Assembly (NCBI GenBank): GCA_964346275.1 | Contig: CAYFUR010000017.1 | Location: forward strand, 1 to 45,202 | Source of the DNA: CAYFUR01 sp964346275 | GTDB taxonomy: Bacteria; Sumerlaeota; Sumerlaeia; SLMS01 | Length of the DNA stretch: 45,202 bases | Direction of reading: 5' to 3' | In this document: positions 8,320 to 16,683 of the stretch, one piece after another | How the letters are laid out: the number at the start of each line of letters is the position of its first letter | Numbering within the stretch: the first letter of the stretch is position 1 | Translations under genes and position numbers: made by a program | The notes under the pieces: generated by a model | What the model saw: only the letters and a program-made list of their open reading frames with translations | Database searches by the model: none | Told to the model about the DNA's origin: nothing

Positions 8320-8907
8320 CTACTTCCGCAGGCGGCCGAAGGGCGAGTCGTCCTCGAAGGGCGTCCCCTCGCTTTCGTCGACGACTTTCACTCCGCGCGA
8401 GGGATCCTCGCTTTCCTCCCTTTCGCCGCTTTCGCCGCCCCGGGCGCCGCGGGGATTCACATTTGTATAGACACGGAAACCGCCGCGGGGGCTGGCATGA
8501 ACTCCCTGCCCCACATTGCGCATGCGCGATTTGAAGCGATACTTGATCGCGCCGCGATAGACAGCCCGCACGCCGGGAATCAGCGTCGAAAAACCCACGA
8601 TATCCGTCAGCACACCGGGGGTCACCAGCAGCGCCCCGCCCACCAGGATGATCAAGCCGTCGATCAGCGATTCCGCGGGAAACCGCCCCATGGACATCTC
8701 GCGCTGGGCCCGCATCCAGACGTACAATCCCTGCTGGCGCGCCATGGATGCGCCGATCACCCCAGAGACGATCACCAGCAGGATGGTAAACCCGAGGCTG
8801 GTCGCGCCCGCCAGCCACACCAGAATGGCCAGTTCGACCAATGGCAGCACGGTAAAGAGCAGCAAGAGTTTCAGACCAAGGGGGATGACAGGCTGGCGGG
8901 TTGACAC
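8320..8907 (-). CDS. fxsA: FxsA family membrane protein
   Basis: This is a 195-residue inner-membrane protein. It has the FxsA core: three or four hydrophobic segments in residues 10-115, with LPLVELAILVWLAG, VIVSGVIGASMARQQG, and the hallmark DGLIILVGGALLVTPGVLTD. The roughly 80-residue C-terminal tail is hydrophilic and rich in Arg, Gly, Glu and Ser, longer than in E. coli FxsA; it is probably cytoplasmic and disordered. FxsA overproduction in E. coli relieves F-plasmid exclusion of phage T7, but its normal function is not known. The start is a GTG at 8907, with GGAG (inside the end of the upstream phosphodiesterase gene) seven bases before it. It is the last gene of a minus-strand operon starting with the ABC-2 permease. 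Confidence 0.88.
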   Translation of the reverse strand: MSTRQPVIPLGLKLLLLFTVLPLVELAILVWLAGATSLGFTILLVIVSGVIGASMARQQGLYVWMRAQREMSMGRFPAESLIDGLIILVGGALLVTPGVLTDIVGFSTLIPGVRAVYRGAIKYRFKSRMRNVGQGVHASPRGGFRVYTNVNPRGARGGESGEREESEDPSRGVKVVDESEGTPFEDDSPFGRLRK

Positions 8908-8910
8908 ACT

Positions 8911-9411
8911 TTATCTCCAGTCGAGCGGCTGGAAATCGAAGCGGAGCAAATCACGGTCCGAATCCCATTCCAGCACGCAAACCGATGGCATGACCCCGAA
9001 TCGCGGACGCCCCGCGGCCCCGGGATTCACCAGCCAGACGCCCTTGCGGAATTCCAGGTGCTGCATGTGGCTGTGGCCAAAAAGCACAAGCCGCGCCTCG
9101 TTGGGCGCGAAGGTGTCCAGCAGCTCGCGGCCGCGGCCTTCGCGATCGGTGGAATGACGGTGGCCGTGGGCCATGCCCACCTTGCCAAAGGGCAGATCGA
9201 CCACGCGGGTCAGCGGCAATTGCTGCGATGAATAATCCACGTTTCCGCAGATCGCGTACACCGCCCCGTGGATTTTCAGCTCGATCAGAACGCTTTCATC
9301 GCCCACGTCTCCGGCGTGGAGAATCGCCTCGGTTCCCTGAAAGATTTCATGAACGTCCGGGTGCAGCTTGCCGTGGGTGTCGCTGATCAGGCCATAGCGG
9401 TGAATCGGCAT
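8911..9411 (-). CDS. YfcE/MJ0936-family metallophosphoesterase
   Basis: The 166-residue protein is a minimal calcineurin-like phosphoesterase. Metal ligands are in order: ISDTHG (Asp11, His13), HAGDVGD, ICGNVDY, AHGHRHS and FGHSHMQ, with a closing WLVNPGAAGRPR as in the YfcE/MJ0936 group of small phosphodiesterases. Family members hydrolyse model phosphodiesters with Mn2+ or similar metals; the natural substrate is unknown. The ATG at 9411 lies three bases after the stop of the upstream membrane-protein gene, whose last codons carry the ribosome binding site. Three bases separate its own stop from the fxsA start. It is cytosolic, with no signal peptide. Confidence 0.88.
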   Translation of the reverse strand: MPIHRYGLISDTHGKLHPDVHEIFQGTEAILHAGDVGDESVLIELKIHGAVYAICGNVDYSSQQLPLTRVVDLPFGKVGMAHGHRHSTDREGRGRELLDTFAPNEARLVLFGHSHMQHLEFRKGVWLVNPGAAGRPRFGVMPSVCVLEWDSDRDLLRFDFQPLDWR

Positions 9412-9414
9412 CGG

Positions 9415-10422
9415 TTACTCCGGCTGGGGATAAGAGGAATCCGCGGGGATTTGCGGGTGCGGGGCGCGGTGGAAGACTTCCCAGTCGGGGCCGTATTGCT
9501 CGAGATAGACGACCGAAAAGGTGCGCCGGAAAACCAGCCCCGGCAGCATGGGAAGCATATTCAAAACGGGCAGGAGCATAATGCCGCACGTCAGGCAGCA
9601 GGCAAACACGCTGAGGAACCCGTTGATAAAGTTGACCGCAAGCCCAACGACTGCCCGCACCAGGAAATAGACGAAGAAATTCCATCTGTTTGCAGTGAGC
9701 AAACCCCAGAACAACCGCCCAGCCTCGCCGAAAAGAATCCTCCGGCGATACATGATGGGAACGACGAAGTCGTCTATAAACATCCGCACCACGGCAATCA
9801 GGATCATGAACAAGAGCGCCACGATTCCGGAAACAACAAACACGGGAATCAACGGCACAAAGATTTCCTCCAGGCTGCTGGCTCCCCGCGCCTGTTCCAG
9901 GCCGAGAAAAAACAGACCCAGGAGCAGGAAGAAAAACGGAATCCAGAAAACCAGAAAAAGCAGGTAATAGAATCGAAAGAGGGAATTCCCCTCGCGGCTG
10001 TATTCACTCCAGGGCCGCACCACCTCCGGCTGGTTCGTCACCACCTGGTCCAGAAAGATCAGGCTGCCGCGCCCGCCCAGCCACTTGAAAAGAATGGCGA
10101 TTCCCGCAGCAAGCAGAAAGAGCAACGCCCAGCCGCCCAGAATCCACAGGATATGCGCGTCGATCCACTGCACCGCCTGGGAAATCTCATCGCGCATATT
10201 CCCCCCGCCGGCGCCTCCTCCTGGCCCGCTGCCGGTGCCGTAGTTGAAATTAAACCCGCCGCCTCCCCCACCGAGAGCCATGAGAAACGCCCCCACGGCA
10301 AGGACCAGCCACCGGGTAAAATCAAACGGGGAAAAGAGAACCTGGCCCGTCCAGTTGAAGGACCAGCTGAAGACCTGCGAGAGGTCGGGCTTTCTTTGCA
10401 CAGGCACTTGCGACACGGGCAT
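9415..10422 (-). CDS. Multi-pass membrane protein of unknown function
   Basis: The product is 335 residues with about six or seven transmembrane helices (for instance WLVLAVGAFLMALGG, ILWILGGWALLFLLAAGIAI, LFLVFWIPFFFLLLGLFF). A Gly/Asn-rich loop lies at about residues 50-75 (GGGGGGFNFNYGTGSG). After it comes a conserved-looking segment where a broad helical membrane domain handles substrates in glycerophosphodiester-phosphodiesterase-like and DUF975/DUF7544-type proteins (SLIFLDQVVTNQPEVVRPW). I recognise only the general type, from memory. No catalytic motif is visible. It sits 64 bases downstream of the ABC-2 permease and directly upstream of the phosphodiesterase, so it is probably co-transcribed. 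Membrane homeostasis is a guess from context. Confidence 0.75.
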   Translation of the reverse strand: MPVSQVPVQRKPDLSQVFSWSFNWTGQVLFSPFDFTRWLVLAVGAFLMALGGGGGGFNFNYGTGSGPGGGAGGGNMRDEISQAVQWIDAHILWILGGWALLFLLAAGIAILFKWLGGRGSLIFLDQVVTNQPEVVRPWSEYSREGNSLFRFYYLLFLVFWIPFFFLLLGLFFLGLEQARGASSLEEIFVPLIPVFVVSGIVALLFMILIAVVRMFIDDFVVPIMYRRRILFGEAGRLFWGLLTANRWNFFVYFLVRAVVGLAVNFINGFLSVFACCLTCGIMLLPVLNMLPMLPGLVFRRTFSVVYLEQYGPDWEVFHRAPHPQIPADSSYPQPE

Positions 10423-10486
10423 GCTACCTCGTGAGGAGTCTGGCCGGACTACGTCAATGCCCGCTTTTTATTCAGAGGAAAACGCA

Positions 10487-12028
10487 TCAAGCGGCGGGCA
10501 TGTCAAAGTGGTAATCGAAATCCTTCCAGCGCAGATACCGTTTCGTCTCGCCGTAAAGGCCAATTCCCAGGGCCAATACAACATAGACAACACTCGCCAC
10601 CGTGCCAACGGTATAGCCGCCGGGCTGGTAGGCAGCGGGATTCGCGAACGCATCCACCAGCATCGCGAATGGCGAAAAAGCGATGATCTCGCGCCCGACG
10701 GCGGCGAACGGGGTGACCAGCGCCCCAATACCCGCCCCGATGATCGGCAGGCCCACCAGGAACACCGACAGGCAAATCAAAAGATATCGCCCCGCACGAT
10801 TGCGATGATGAGTGAGCCCCGTTACCGCTCGCGCGAATAGGCAGAAGAAGGCGAAAGAACTCAGCGAGACATAGGTCATCGAGTCCACCAGCCCCGCCGG
10901 AACGTTCATCTTGCCCAGGATTCCCGGCAACGCGCCCAGCGCCCAATACCACCCGGCGCCGACAAGAATCAGAAAAGGCACCGTCTGGTCGATGGGACGC
11001 AGGAAAGGCAGCAGGCGCTTGAGGTGCCAGATTTCATCGCCCACCTCCATCCGCCCGACGGCAAAACAGGACGCCGCCACGAGGAGCAATGAGTAACCAA
11101 CAGCGAGAAACGCCAACTCGGGGATTTCTCGGCTGAAACTGTTCGCCGACAGAATGCCCAGGCCACCGATGAGCCCGCCGGCAAAGAGCAGAGCGAACTG
11201 CGAGTGGGAAAACGCGCGCACATCCTCCGGCTCGAAGAGCTTGCGCGCCGCCAGCAGCAAAAAAATCGCCGTCACCAGGAGCATGGAGAGCACCGTCATC
11301 ACCCAGGAGGGAATGCCATAGTTGAAAATGAAGAGCTGGCCGCCGGTGCCCGCGCCCGCGCCGGTGGCCTGGGCGGAGGCCGCGGCACCGCCAAAGATGA
11401 TCTGGATCTGCTGGTAGAGAATAAACCCGCCGAAAAGAATCGCAAAGATCAGGAAAACCACAATGCCCTGAGCCGTGCGCGTGCGATCGGTGACCGAGCT
11501 GATAAAAAGCCCAAAACTGGAGAGGATAAAGGATCCCGCAAGCAGATAGAAAAACATCCGGATCACGTCGTCCAGCGTCACCCCGCCATAGATGAAAGAC
11601 AGGCTCAGGAGGGGCAGCGCACAGATCAGAGCCAGCGCCACGTAGAACGCCGTGGACAGGAAGCACCCCATCACATACATCCACCGGGTGATCGTCGTTA
11701 CCCGCAGAAAATCAAAGGTCTTCCGTTCCTTCTCGCCCGTGGTCATGCCGGCGGTCAGTGTCGGCGCCACGATCAGAACCAGCAGGATCTGGATGCCCGT
11801 AATCCAGAGGAAGATGCGCTCGCCGGTGAGCTGCATTTGCTGAAGCATCTCCACGCTCGCTTCCGCAAAAGGGGAGGGGCTCGTCACCAGCAGAACCAGC
11901 ACTGTCGAAATCGTCATCAACACGATATAGGTGATGATGCTGTAGATCAGCGCTTTGCCCCGCATGCGGCGCCGCAGCTCACGCAGCAAAATCGGATTAT
12001 CGAAAACATTGGCGAAAAAAGAATTCAT
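10487..12028 (-). CDS. ABC-2 type transporter permease
   Basis: The start is the ATG at 12028 (MNSFFANVFDNPILLRELR, 513 residues), preceded by GAGGGG seven bases upstream; 20 more codons are open before it. The first 60 residues show the NPxxxRELxxRxR motif and first helix typical of large ABC-2 permeases. About twelve hydrophobic segments follow, with a long loop after the second helix containing TTGEKERKTFDFLRVTTI, the coupling region that contacts the ATPase. The partner ATP-binding subunit is not in the window, which is unusual because these genes normally sit beside it. Cargo is unknown. It leads a minus-strand operon and diverges from the quinoprotein gene at 12202. Confidence 0.82.
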   Translation of the reverse strand: MNSFFANVFDNPILLRELRRRMRGKALIYSIITYIVLMTISTVLVLLVTSPSPFAEASVEMLQQMQLTGERIFLWITGIQILLVLIVAPTLTAGMTTGEKERKTFDFLRVTTITRWMYVMGCFLSTAFYVALALICALPLLSLSFIYGGVTLDDVIRMFFYLLAGSFILSSFGLFISSVTDRTRTAQGIVVFLIFAILFGGFILYQQIQIIFGGAAASAQATGAGAGTGGQLFIFNYGIPSWVMTVLSMLLVTAIFLLLAARKLFEPEDVRAFSHSQFALLFAGGLIGGLGILSANSFSREIPELAFLAVGYSLLLVAASCFAVGRMEVGDEIWHLKRLLPFLRPIDQTVPFLILVGAGWYWALGALPGILGKMNVPAGLVDSMTYVSLSSFAFFCLFARAVTGLTHHRNRAGRYLLICLSVFLVGLPIIGAGIGALVTPFAAVGREIIAFSPFAMLVDAFANPAAYQPGGYTVGTVASVVYVVLALGIGLYGETKRYLRWKDFDYHFDMPAA

Positions 12029-12201
12029 CGAACTCCCCTCGGAATTCTCAAAACAAATGCGGAGGCGGCATTCTTTCTGATGAAGCATTCGCCTCTTCGC
12101 AACCGGATTATCGCCTCCCGGGATTGCGCATTGACTTTCCCCCGGGAGAGTGAAAGCTGCGGAAACAACTCGCTATGATGCACTTGTCACCGGGAGAGGC
12201 C

Positions 12202-15051
12202 ATGCGTTCCGCGCGCTTTTCGCTCTTTTTGGGGATTCTCCTCACCGTATTTACCCACCAATCGCTCCAGGCCCGATTCGCCGATCCCGGCTATTTCATC
12301 GAAGACGTTTTCTCCACCGGCGATTTCGACCACCCCAATCCCGCTTTCCCGGACAATTGGCCTCCCTCCGTGTCCTGCCTGCAGGCCCTGCCCGACGGGC
12401 GCGTCTTTATCGGAACCGGAGACCTGCGCGGCTACCTCTGGGATCCGGAAAACGACTGGCAATCCGGCGAGGCAGTGCTCCCCGGCTGGTTTCTCGACTA
12501 TCGAGGCCGCACCGCCGGCGAAATGGGCATGGTTGGCTGTGTGGCCTCGCCGGACTACGAAACCACCGGCCATTTCTACGTCTCCTACACCGTGGAGCCA
12601 GAGCCCGGCAACCGGCGCATCCGCCTGGAACGATTTACCGCCGACCCCATCGACAAGAACGCCGTCATTCCCGAACCGAATCCCGTCGAACCCGGCCAGG
12701 TGGGGCTCCAGGTTTTCGATATTCCCGACGCCAACCAGGGATCGGACTTCCATTTTGGCGGCGGCCTTGCCTTCGGCCCCGATGGTAACCTTTACTGGAG
12801 CCTCGGCGACGACGCGGACACACGGAACCCGCAAATCCTCACAAGCTATCGCGGCAAAGTTCTCCGCATGACACCCTCCGGCGAGCCGCTTCCCAGCAAT
12901 CCATTCTACAATGGCGAGCCCATCACCTCGCGCGACTACATATACAGCCTTGGCCTCCGGAATCCCTTTCGGCTTCGCTACGACAGTGAACTGGGGATCA
13001 TGTATGCCACGGACACCGGCCAGTCGCTCTGGGAAGAACTCAACCGCATCACGCCCGGCTCGAACCATGGCTGGGCCCTCATCGAAGGCCCGCTTTCCGA
13101 TAATCCGGGCGTCACGCCTCCTCCTGATTACACGGAGCCGTTTTACAACTACAGGCATGGCGAAGAAGATTTCGAGGGATCCTCCATCGTCAGCCTGGTG
13201 AAATACCAGGGCAGCATGTTCCCCGATGAGGTGAACGGCGACCTGCTTGTGACGGAATGGGGCAATATCCACGACGACCGGAGAGGAAAGATCTTCCGCC
13301 TGATGCTCGACGGAGAAGGGAACCTCGTGGACAAGGAAGTCTTTTATCGCCAGCCCCGCCTTAACTATGGCCTGTCGGATATCACGATCCTGCCTGACGA
13401 CTCGCTGCTTCTCGCCGTGACAGGCAACGTCAATGGGCGCGTGCAGCGGATCACCTACCAGGAACCCGACAACCCGCCCTCCATCGCTATCGAAGCCTCC
13501 ACCACGGAAGGCCCGGCGCCCCTCTCGGTCCAGTTCACCGCCAACGTGGACGACGAAGGCACACCCGCGATTTCCTGGGATTTTGGCGATGGAACGAACG
13601 CCCAGGAGGACTCCCCCGGAAAAACCTATCTCAATCCCGGCATCTATACAGTCACCTGCACGGTCACCGACGAGTTTAACTCCACCGCATCGGATACGCT
13701 CACAATCCGCGCCTACCAGACACTCGACAATCTGCTCCTCTCCGGCACCCTTTACAATGCGTACCCCGATACCGGACCCGTACTTTCGAGCGGCACCCTC
13801 GTTCTTTTCGATGGGGACGGAATCACCCTGCTCGAACACAATGGCTCACCGGTGGAAATCGCCGCCGGGCCGGATGGGGCCTTTGATGCCTCGTTCAGCG
13901 ACCTGGACTATGCCGGAGAAACGCTCATCGGCGAAGCGCGCCTCGGAGCTGGCCATGGCAGCCGGTCCTTTGCCGCGAAAATCGAAGGGAACGACACCGC
14001 GTGGTCCGGCGATCTCTATGTTTCGCCCGTCGCCATTCAGGGAACCGCCTATCGCTCGGACTCGGACGATCCCCTCATCGATCTGGACGTCTGGATTTCC
14101 GAGGAAGGCGAGTTCGGCGTCCTGACGCCCTACGAAATCCCCGGCGGCCGCGATTTCCAATCGCCAAACGCTCCCGTTGGTTATCCCTGGGGCATGCGCA
14201 CGGACCCCCTGGGTCATTACTACTTCCCCATTCGGGAGAGCGACGAAAGCAAGACCTTCGTCCTCGAAGCCAACCTCCAGCAGGACAGCAGCGGCGCCGT
14301 GATGCTGCCGGATTATGTCGCCGTGGCCCAGGACGTTGAGCCAGAAGGCCAGGTGCTCGAGCAGGACATCCTCCTGCAATTTGTCAGCGGCGGCGAAGGT
14401 TGCGACGAAGCGGTCCCCGCAGGTTGGTACACAACCTCTATGTCCGAGGTGCAGGCTATCTTCGATTCGCACTGCATCGGCTGCCACGCCCACGTGAACC
14501 CATACGAAGACCTGAACCTGATGGATGGCTTCGCGTACAGCTCGCTCGTCAACCGCGAAAGCCAGGAGCTCCCCGTGCGGTTTCTCGTGGAACAGCGCGA
14601 CCCAGGCTGGGATGCCACGGACAATCAGTATCTCTTCGAGAAATTGGCCTGCGACGCTCCCAGCATCGGTGCCACCATGCCCCCCTTTGGCAGCAAAATC
14701 AGCGGCAAGGAACTGCGCGACATTGCCATGTGGATCCGCAATGGCGCCCCCCACGAGCGCGAACGCGTCTCCATCTGGGCAAGCAGCAGCCTCGCCCGCA
14801 GCCCCGCCCGCATCCAGTTCTGGGGCGGCTGCGAGGCAGCCGCAGCGCCCTTCCGCTTTGAATGGGATTTTGGAAACGGGGAAACCGCCCAGGGCATGAA
14901 CCCGATCCACGAATTCCAGCTCGAAACCGGCGTCGAGAGCTATACAGTCACCGTCACCGCCTACGACAAAGACGACAACGAAGTGGGCACCGCCTCGGAA
15001 GAAATCACCATTCTCGCCGAGGATGCGACCAACACCTGGATACTGCAATAA
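12202..15051 (+). CDS. Secreted multidomain quinoprotein: sugar dehydrogenase-like propeller, PKD, cytochrome c-like, PKD
   Basis: The ATG at 12202 (MRSARFSLFLGILL) is used because GGGAGAGG precedes it and it starts a signal peptide; the product is 949 residues. Residues ~25-425 form a six-bladed propeller of the PQQ-dependent soluble aldose/glucose dehydrogenase type (FHFGGGLAFGPDGNLYWSLG, YSLGLRNPFRLRYD, GSNHGWALIEG). Residues ~428-510 are a PKD domain with ISWDFGDG (Trp about 459). A 240-residue beta-rich region follows. Next is a cytochrome c-like domain with heme motif C758-IGCH and a downstream MPPFG that may supply the axial Met. A last PKD-like segment (FEWDFGNGE) ends in TNTWILQ. By inference, electrons from a PQQ-oxidised sugar or alcohol pass to the built-in heme. 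The substrate is unknown, and PQQ ligands were not individually verified. No operon partners were found; lptB ends eight bases away, converging. Confidence 0.85.
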   Translation: MRSARFSLFLGILLTVFTHQSLQARFADPGYFIEDVFSTGDFDHPNPAFPDNWPPSVSCLQALPDGRVFIGTGDLRGYLWDPENDWQSGEAVLPGWFLDYRGRTAGEMGMVGCVASPDYETTGHFYVSYTVEPEPGNRRIRLERFTADPIDKNAVIPEPNPVEPGQVGLQVFDIPDANQGSDFHFGGGLAFGPDGNLYWSLGDDADTRNPQILTSYRGKVLRMTPSGEPLPSNPFYNGEPITSRDYIYSLGLRNPFRLRYDSELGIMYATDTGQSLWEELNRITPGSNHGWALIEGPLSDNPGVTPPPDYTEPFYNYRHGEEDFEGSSIVSLVKYQGSMFPDEVNGDLLVTEWGNIHDDRRGKIFRLMLDGEGNLVDKEVFYRQPRLNYGLSDITILPDDSLLLAVTGNVNGRVQRITYQEPDNPPSIAIEASTTEGPAPLSVQFTANVDDEGTPAISWDFGDGTNAQEDSPGKTYLNPGIYTVTCTVTDEFNSTASDTLTIRAYQTLDNLLLSGTLYNAYPDTGPVLSSGTLVLFDGDGITLLEHNGSPVEIAAGPDGAFDASFSDLDYAGETLIGEARLGAGHGSRSFAAKIEGNDTAWSGDLYVSPVAIQGTAYRSDSDDPLIDLDVWISEEGEFGVLTPYEIPGGRDFQSPNAPVGYPWGMRTDPLGHYYFPIRESDESKTFVLEANLQQDSSGAVMLPDYVAVAQDVEPEGQVLEQDILLQFVSGGEGCDEAVPAGWYTTSMSEVQAIFDSHCIGCHAHVNPYEDLNLMDGFAYSSLVNRESQELPVRFLVEQRDPGWDATDNQYLFEKLACDAPSIGATMPPFGSKISGKELRDIAMWIRNGAPHERERVSIWASSSLARSPARIQFWGGCEAAAAPFRFEWDFGNGETAQGMNPIHEFQLETGVESYTVTVTAYDKDDNEVGTASEEITILAEDATNTWILQ

Positions 15052-15059
15052 GGAAGAGC

Positions 15060-15833
15060 TTACAGCTTCTGCTTCTCGCGCTCGGACAGATCCTTCACGA
15101 TCGACTGCGTAAGATACTTCTCCTTGATACGCTCGTTTTGCAGGATTTCCTGCACGGATCCGGAAACCAGCACGTTTCCTTCGTCCATCATATAACTGCG
15201 GTCGGTGATGCCCAGGGTCTCGCGCACGTTGTGATCCGTGATCAAAATGCCCAATCCGCGCACCTCTACGAGCCCGCGGATGATTTCCTGGATATCTTCC
15301 ACCGTGGGCGGGTCGATGCCGGTGAAGGGTTCGTCGAGAAAAATAAAGGTGGGGTTCGTCGTCAGCGCCCGGGCGATTTCCACGCGGCGCTTCTCGCCGC
15401 CGGAGAGCTTCTCCGCCAGGCGGTGTTCAATATAGCGAATGCCCAGCTCTTCCAGCAGACGGTTCACACTCGGCCGGATTTCCGTCTTGCTGTATCCCTG
15501 CGCCTGGAGGATCGCCATCAGGTTCTCGCGCACGGTCATCTTGCGGAAAACGCTGCTTTCCTGGGGCAGGTAACTGATCCCCAGCCTTGCCCGGCGGTGA
15601 ATCGGCATGCTGGTGATCTCGTGCTCGTCGAAGAAGACGCGCCCGCCATTTGGGGCCGTAAAGCCCACCAGCATCTTGAACGTCGTGGTCTTTCCCGCGC
15701 CATTCGGGCCCAAGAGGCCAACGACCTCGCCCGCGCTCACCTTCAGGCTCACCTCGTTCACCACTCGTTGCGTGCCGTATATCTTCACCAGTTTTTCCGC
15801 CCGAAGAACGGCGTCTTTTTTCACTTCCTTCAT
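15060..15833 (-). CDS. lptB: LPS export ABC transporter ATP-binding protein LptB
   Basis: This is the cytoplasmic ATPase that powers LPS extraction from the inner membrane with LptF, LptG and LptC. The 257-residue protein has Walker A GPNGAGKTTT, the LptB-type Q-loop YLPQESSVFRKMTV, signature LSGGEKRRVEIARAL, Walker B FIFLDEPFTGIDP and the H-loop ITDHNVRETL. The combination LPQESSVF with GIDPPTVEDIQ distinguishes LptB from other ABC ATPases. A short extension (about 15 residues) at the C-terminus is rich in Lys and Glu. GGAAAG lies about eight bases before the ATG. The usual neighbours lptA/lptC and rpoN are absent. It is preceded by a methyltransferase gene 109 bases upstream, with which it may share a transcript. 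Confidence 0.95.
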   Translation of the reverse strand: MKEVKKDAVLRAEKLVKIYGTQRVVNEVSLKVSAGEVVGLLGPNGAGKTTTFKMLVGFTAPNGGRVFFDEHEITSMPIHRRARLGISYLPQESSVFRKMTVRENLMAILQAQGYSKTEIRPSVNRLLEELGIRYIEHRLAEKLSGGEKRRVEIARALTTNPTFIFLDEPFTGIDPPTVEDIQEIIRGLVEVRGLGILITDHNVRETLGITDRSYMMDEGNVLVSGSVQEILQNERIKEKYLTQSIVKDLSEREKQKL

Positions 15834-15942
15834 CCCAGTCGCTTTCCAGACAAGTTCGTGTGCCGGGCACAGCCAAAATCGAAATTTGTGCCTTCTCGCC
15901 GGGCGGTGACAAGGAAAAGAGCGCCGGGCGAGCCGCCTGCCC

Positions 15943-16683
15943 CTACTTTCGCCTCATCAGCGCCCTGCGCAAAACGCTCGGTAAAAGCCGCGCATAATGC
16001 CTTACTCCCGGATTATACAGTTTCTGGTTATATTGTTCGGGATGGACAATGTCAGCGAGAACCTCCCGGCCTCGAGGACCGGCTTTCAGAAGGACTTCGT
16101 CTTTCTCGAGAACCTCCGAATTCGCGAAGAGAAAGCCGTTCTGACGATACCAGAAGCGGATCTCCCCGTCGCCCCAGAATCGGGGCCGGATGGCGTCGAT
16201 CACAATGAATCCCCGCTTCGCAAAATGCTCGATCCAGTAGCTTTGCCACTGCTCATTCACGTGCTGATACCCTCCCTGGCCCGGAATCGCGGCGGAGAAA
16301 AAAACCACCGGGGCCAGCTCCGTCAGGCTCTTCACGAAACCTTCCGCCGCACCGGGCGACAAATGCTCCGCAACCTCCAGAGAGACCGCCAGGTCGAACT
16401 GAGCCTCCACCTCTAAAGGTTGTTCCAGGTCCAGGCGCTGGAAGTTCTCCCGCGGGATGAGCAGTTCTTCTTCCTCGACATAAAACCCATCAATGCCAAG
16501 AGATCGCTCGACCCCATGGCGTGCAAACTCGGCGAGCCACCCCCCCTTGCCGCACCCCACATCGACGACGGATCGCGGCCCGAGCAATTCCATTAAATAC
16601 GGCACAATCTTCTCCGCCGAACGGCGATGAGGGTATGCCCCGCGATAAAGAGCTGGATTATATTTCCGCAAACGTCTCGTCAC
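15943..16683 (-). CDS. Class I SAM-dependent methyltransferase
   Basis: The 246-residue protein has SAM-binding motif I VVDVGCGKGGWLAEFA, the acidic end of strand 2 in SLGIDGFYVEE, and the motif around FDLAVSLEVAEHLSPGAA, which is typical of Methyltransf_11/23-type enzymes acting on small molecules or sugars. The strand-5 region VVFFSAAIPGQGGYQHVNEQ matches methyltransferases found in polysaccharide and LPS gene clusters, so a sugar or cell-surface acceptor is plausible but unproven. The start is a GTG at 16683 that overlaps the TGA of the upstream permease gene by four bases (GTGA), implying translational coupling to the sugar importer operon. lptB lies downstream on the same strand. Confidence 0.85.
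   Translation of the reverse strand: MTRRLRKYNPALYRGAYPHRRSAEKIVPYLMELLGPRSVVDVGCGKGGWLAEFARHGVERSLGIDGFYVEEEELLIPRENFQRLDLEQPLEVEAQFDLAVSLEVAEHLSPGAAEGFVKSLTELAPVVFFSAAIPGQGGYQHVNEQWQSYWIEHFAKRGFIVIDAIRPRFWGDGEIRFWYRQNGFLFANSEVLEKDEVLLKAGPRGREVLADIVHPEQYNQKLYNPGVRHYARLLPSVLRRALMRRK

Noticed and set aside
12187..13839. Long minus-strand open frame (550 codons) opposite the quinoprotein
   Set aside because: Mirror of a GC-rich coding frame; no domain motifs and no ribosome binding site, while the plus strand has signal peptide, propeller, PKD and heme motifs.
15052..15059. Terminator between the converging quinoprotein and lptB genes
   Set aside because: Only eight bases separate the stops, and the nearby inverted sequence has several mismatches and no T-run.
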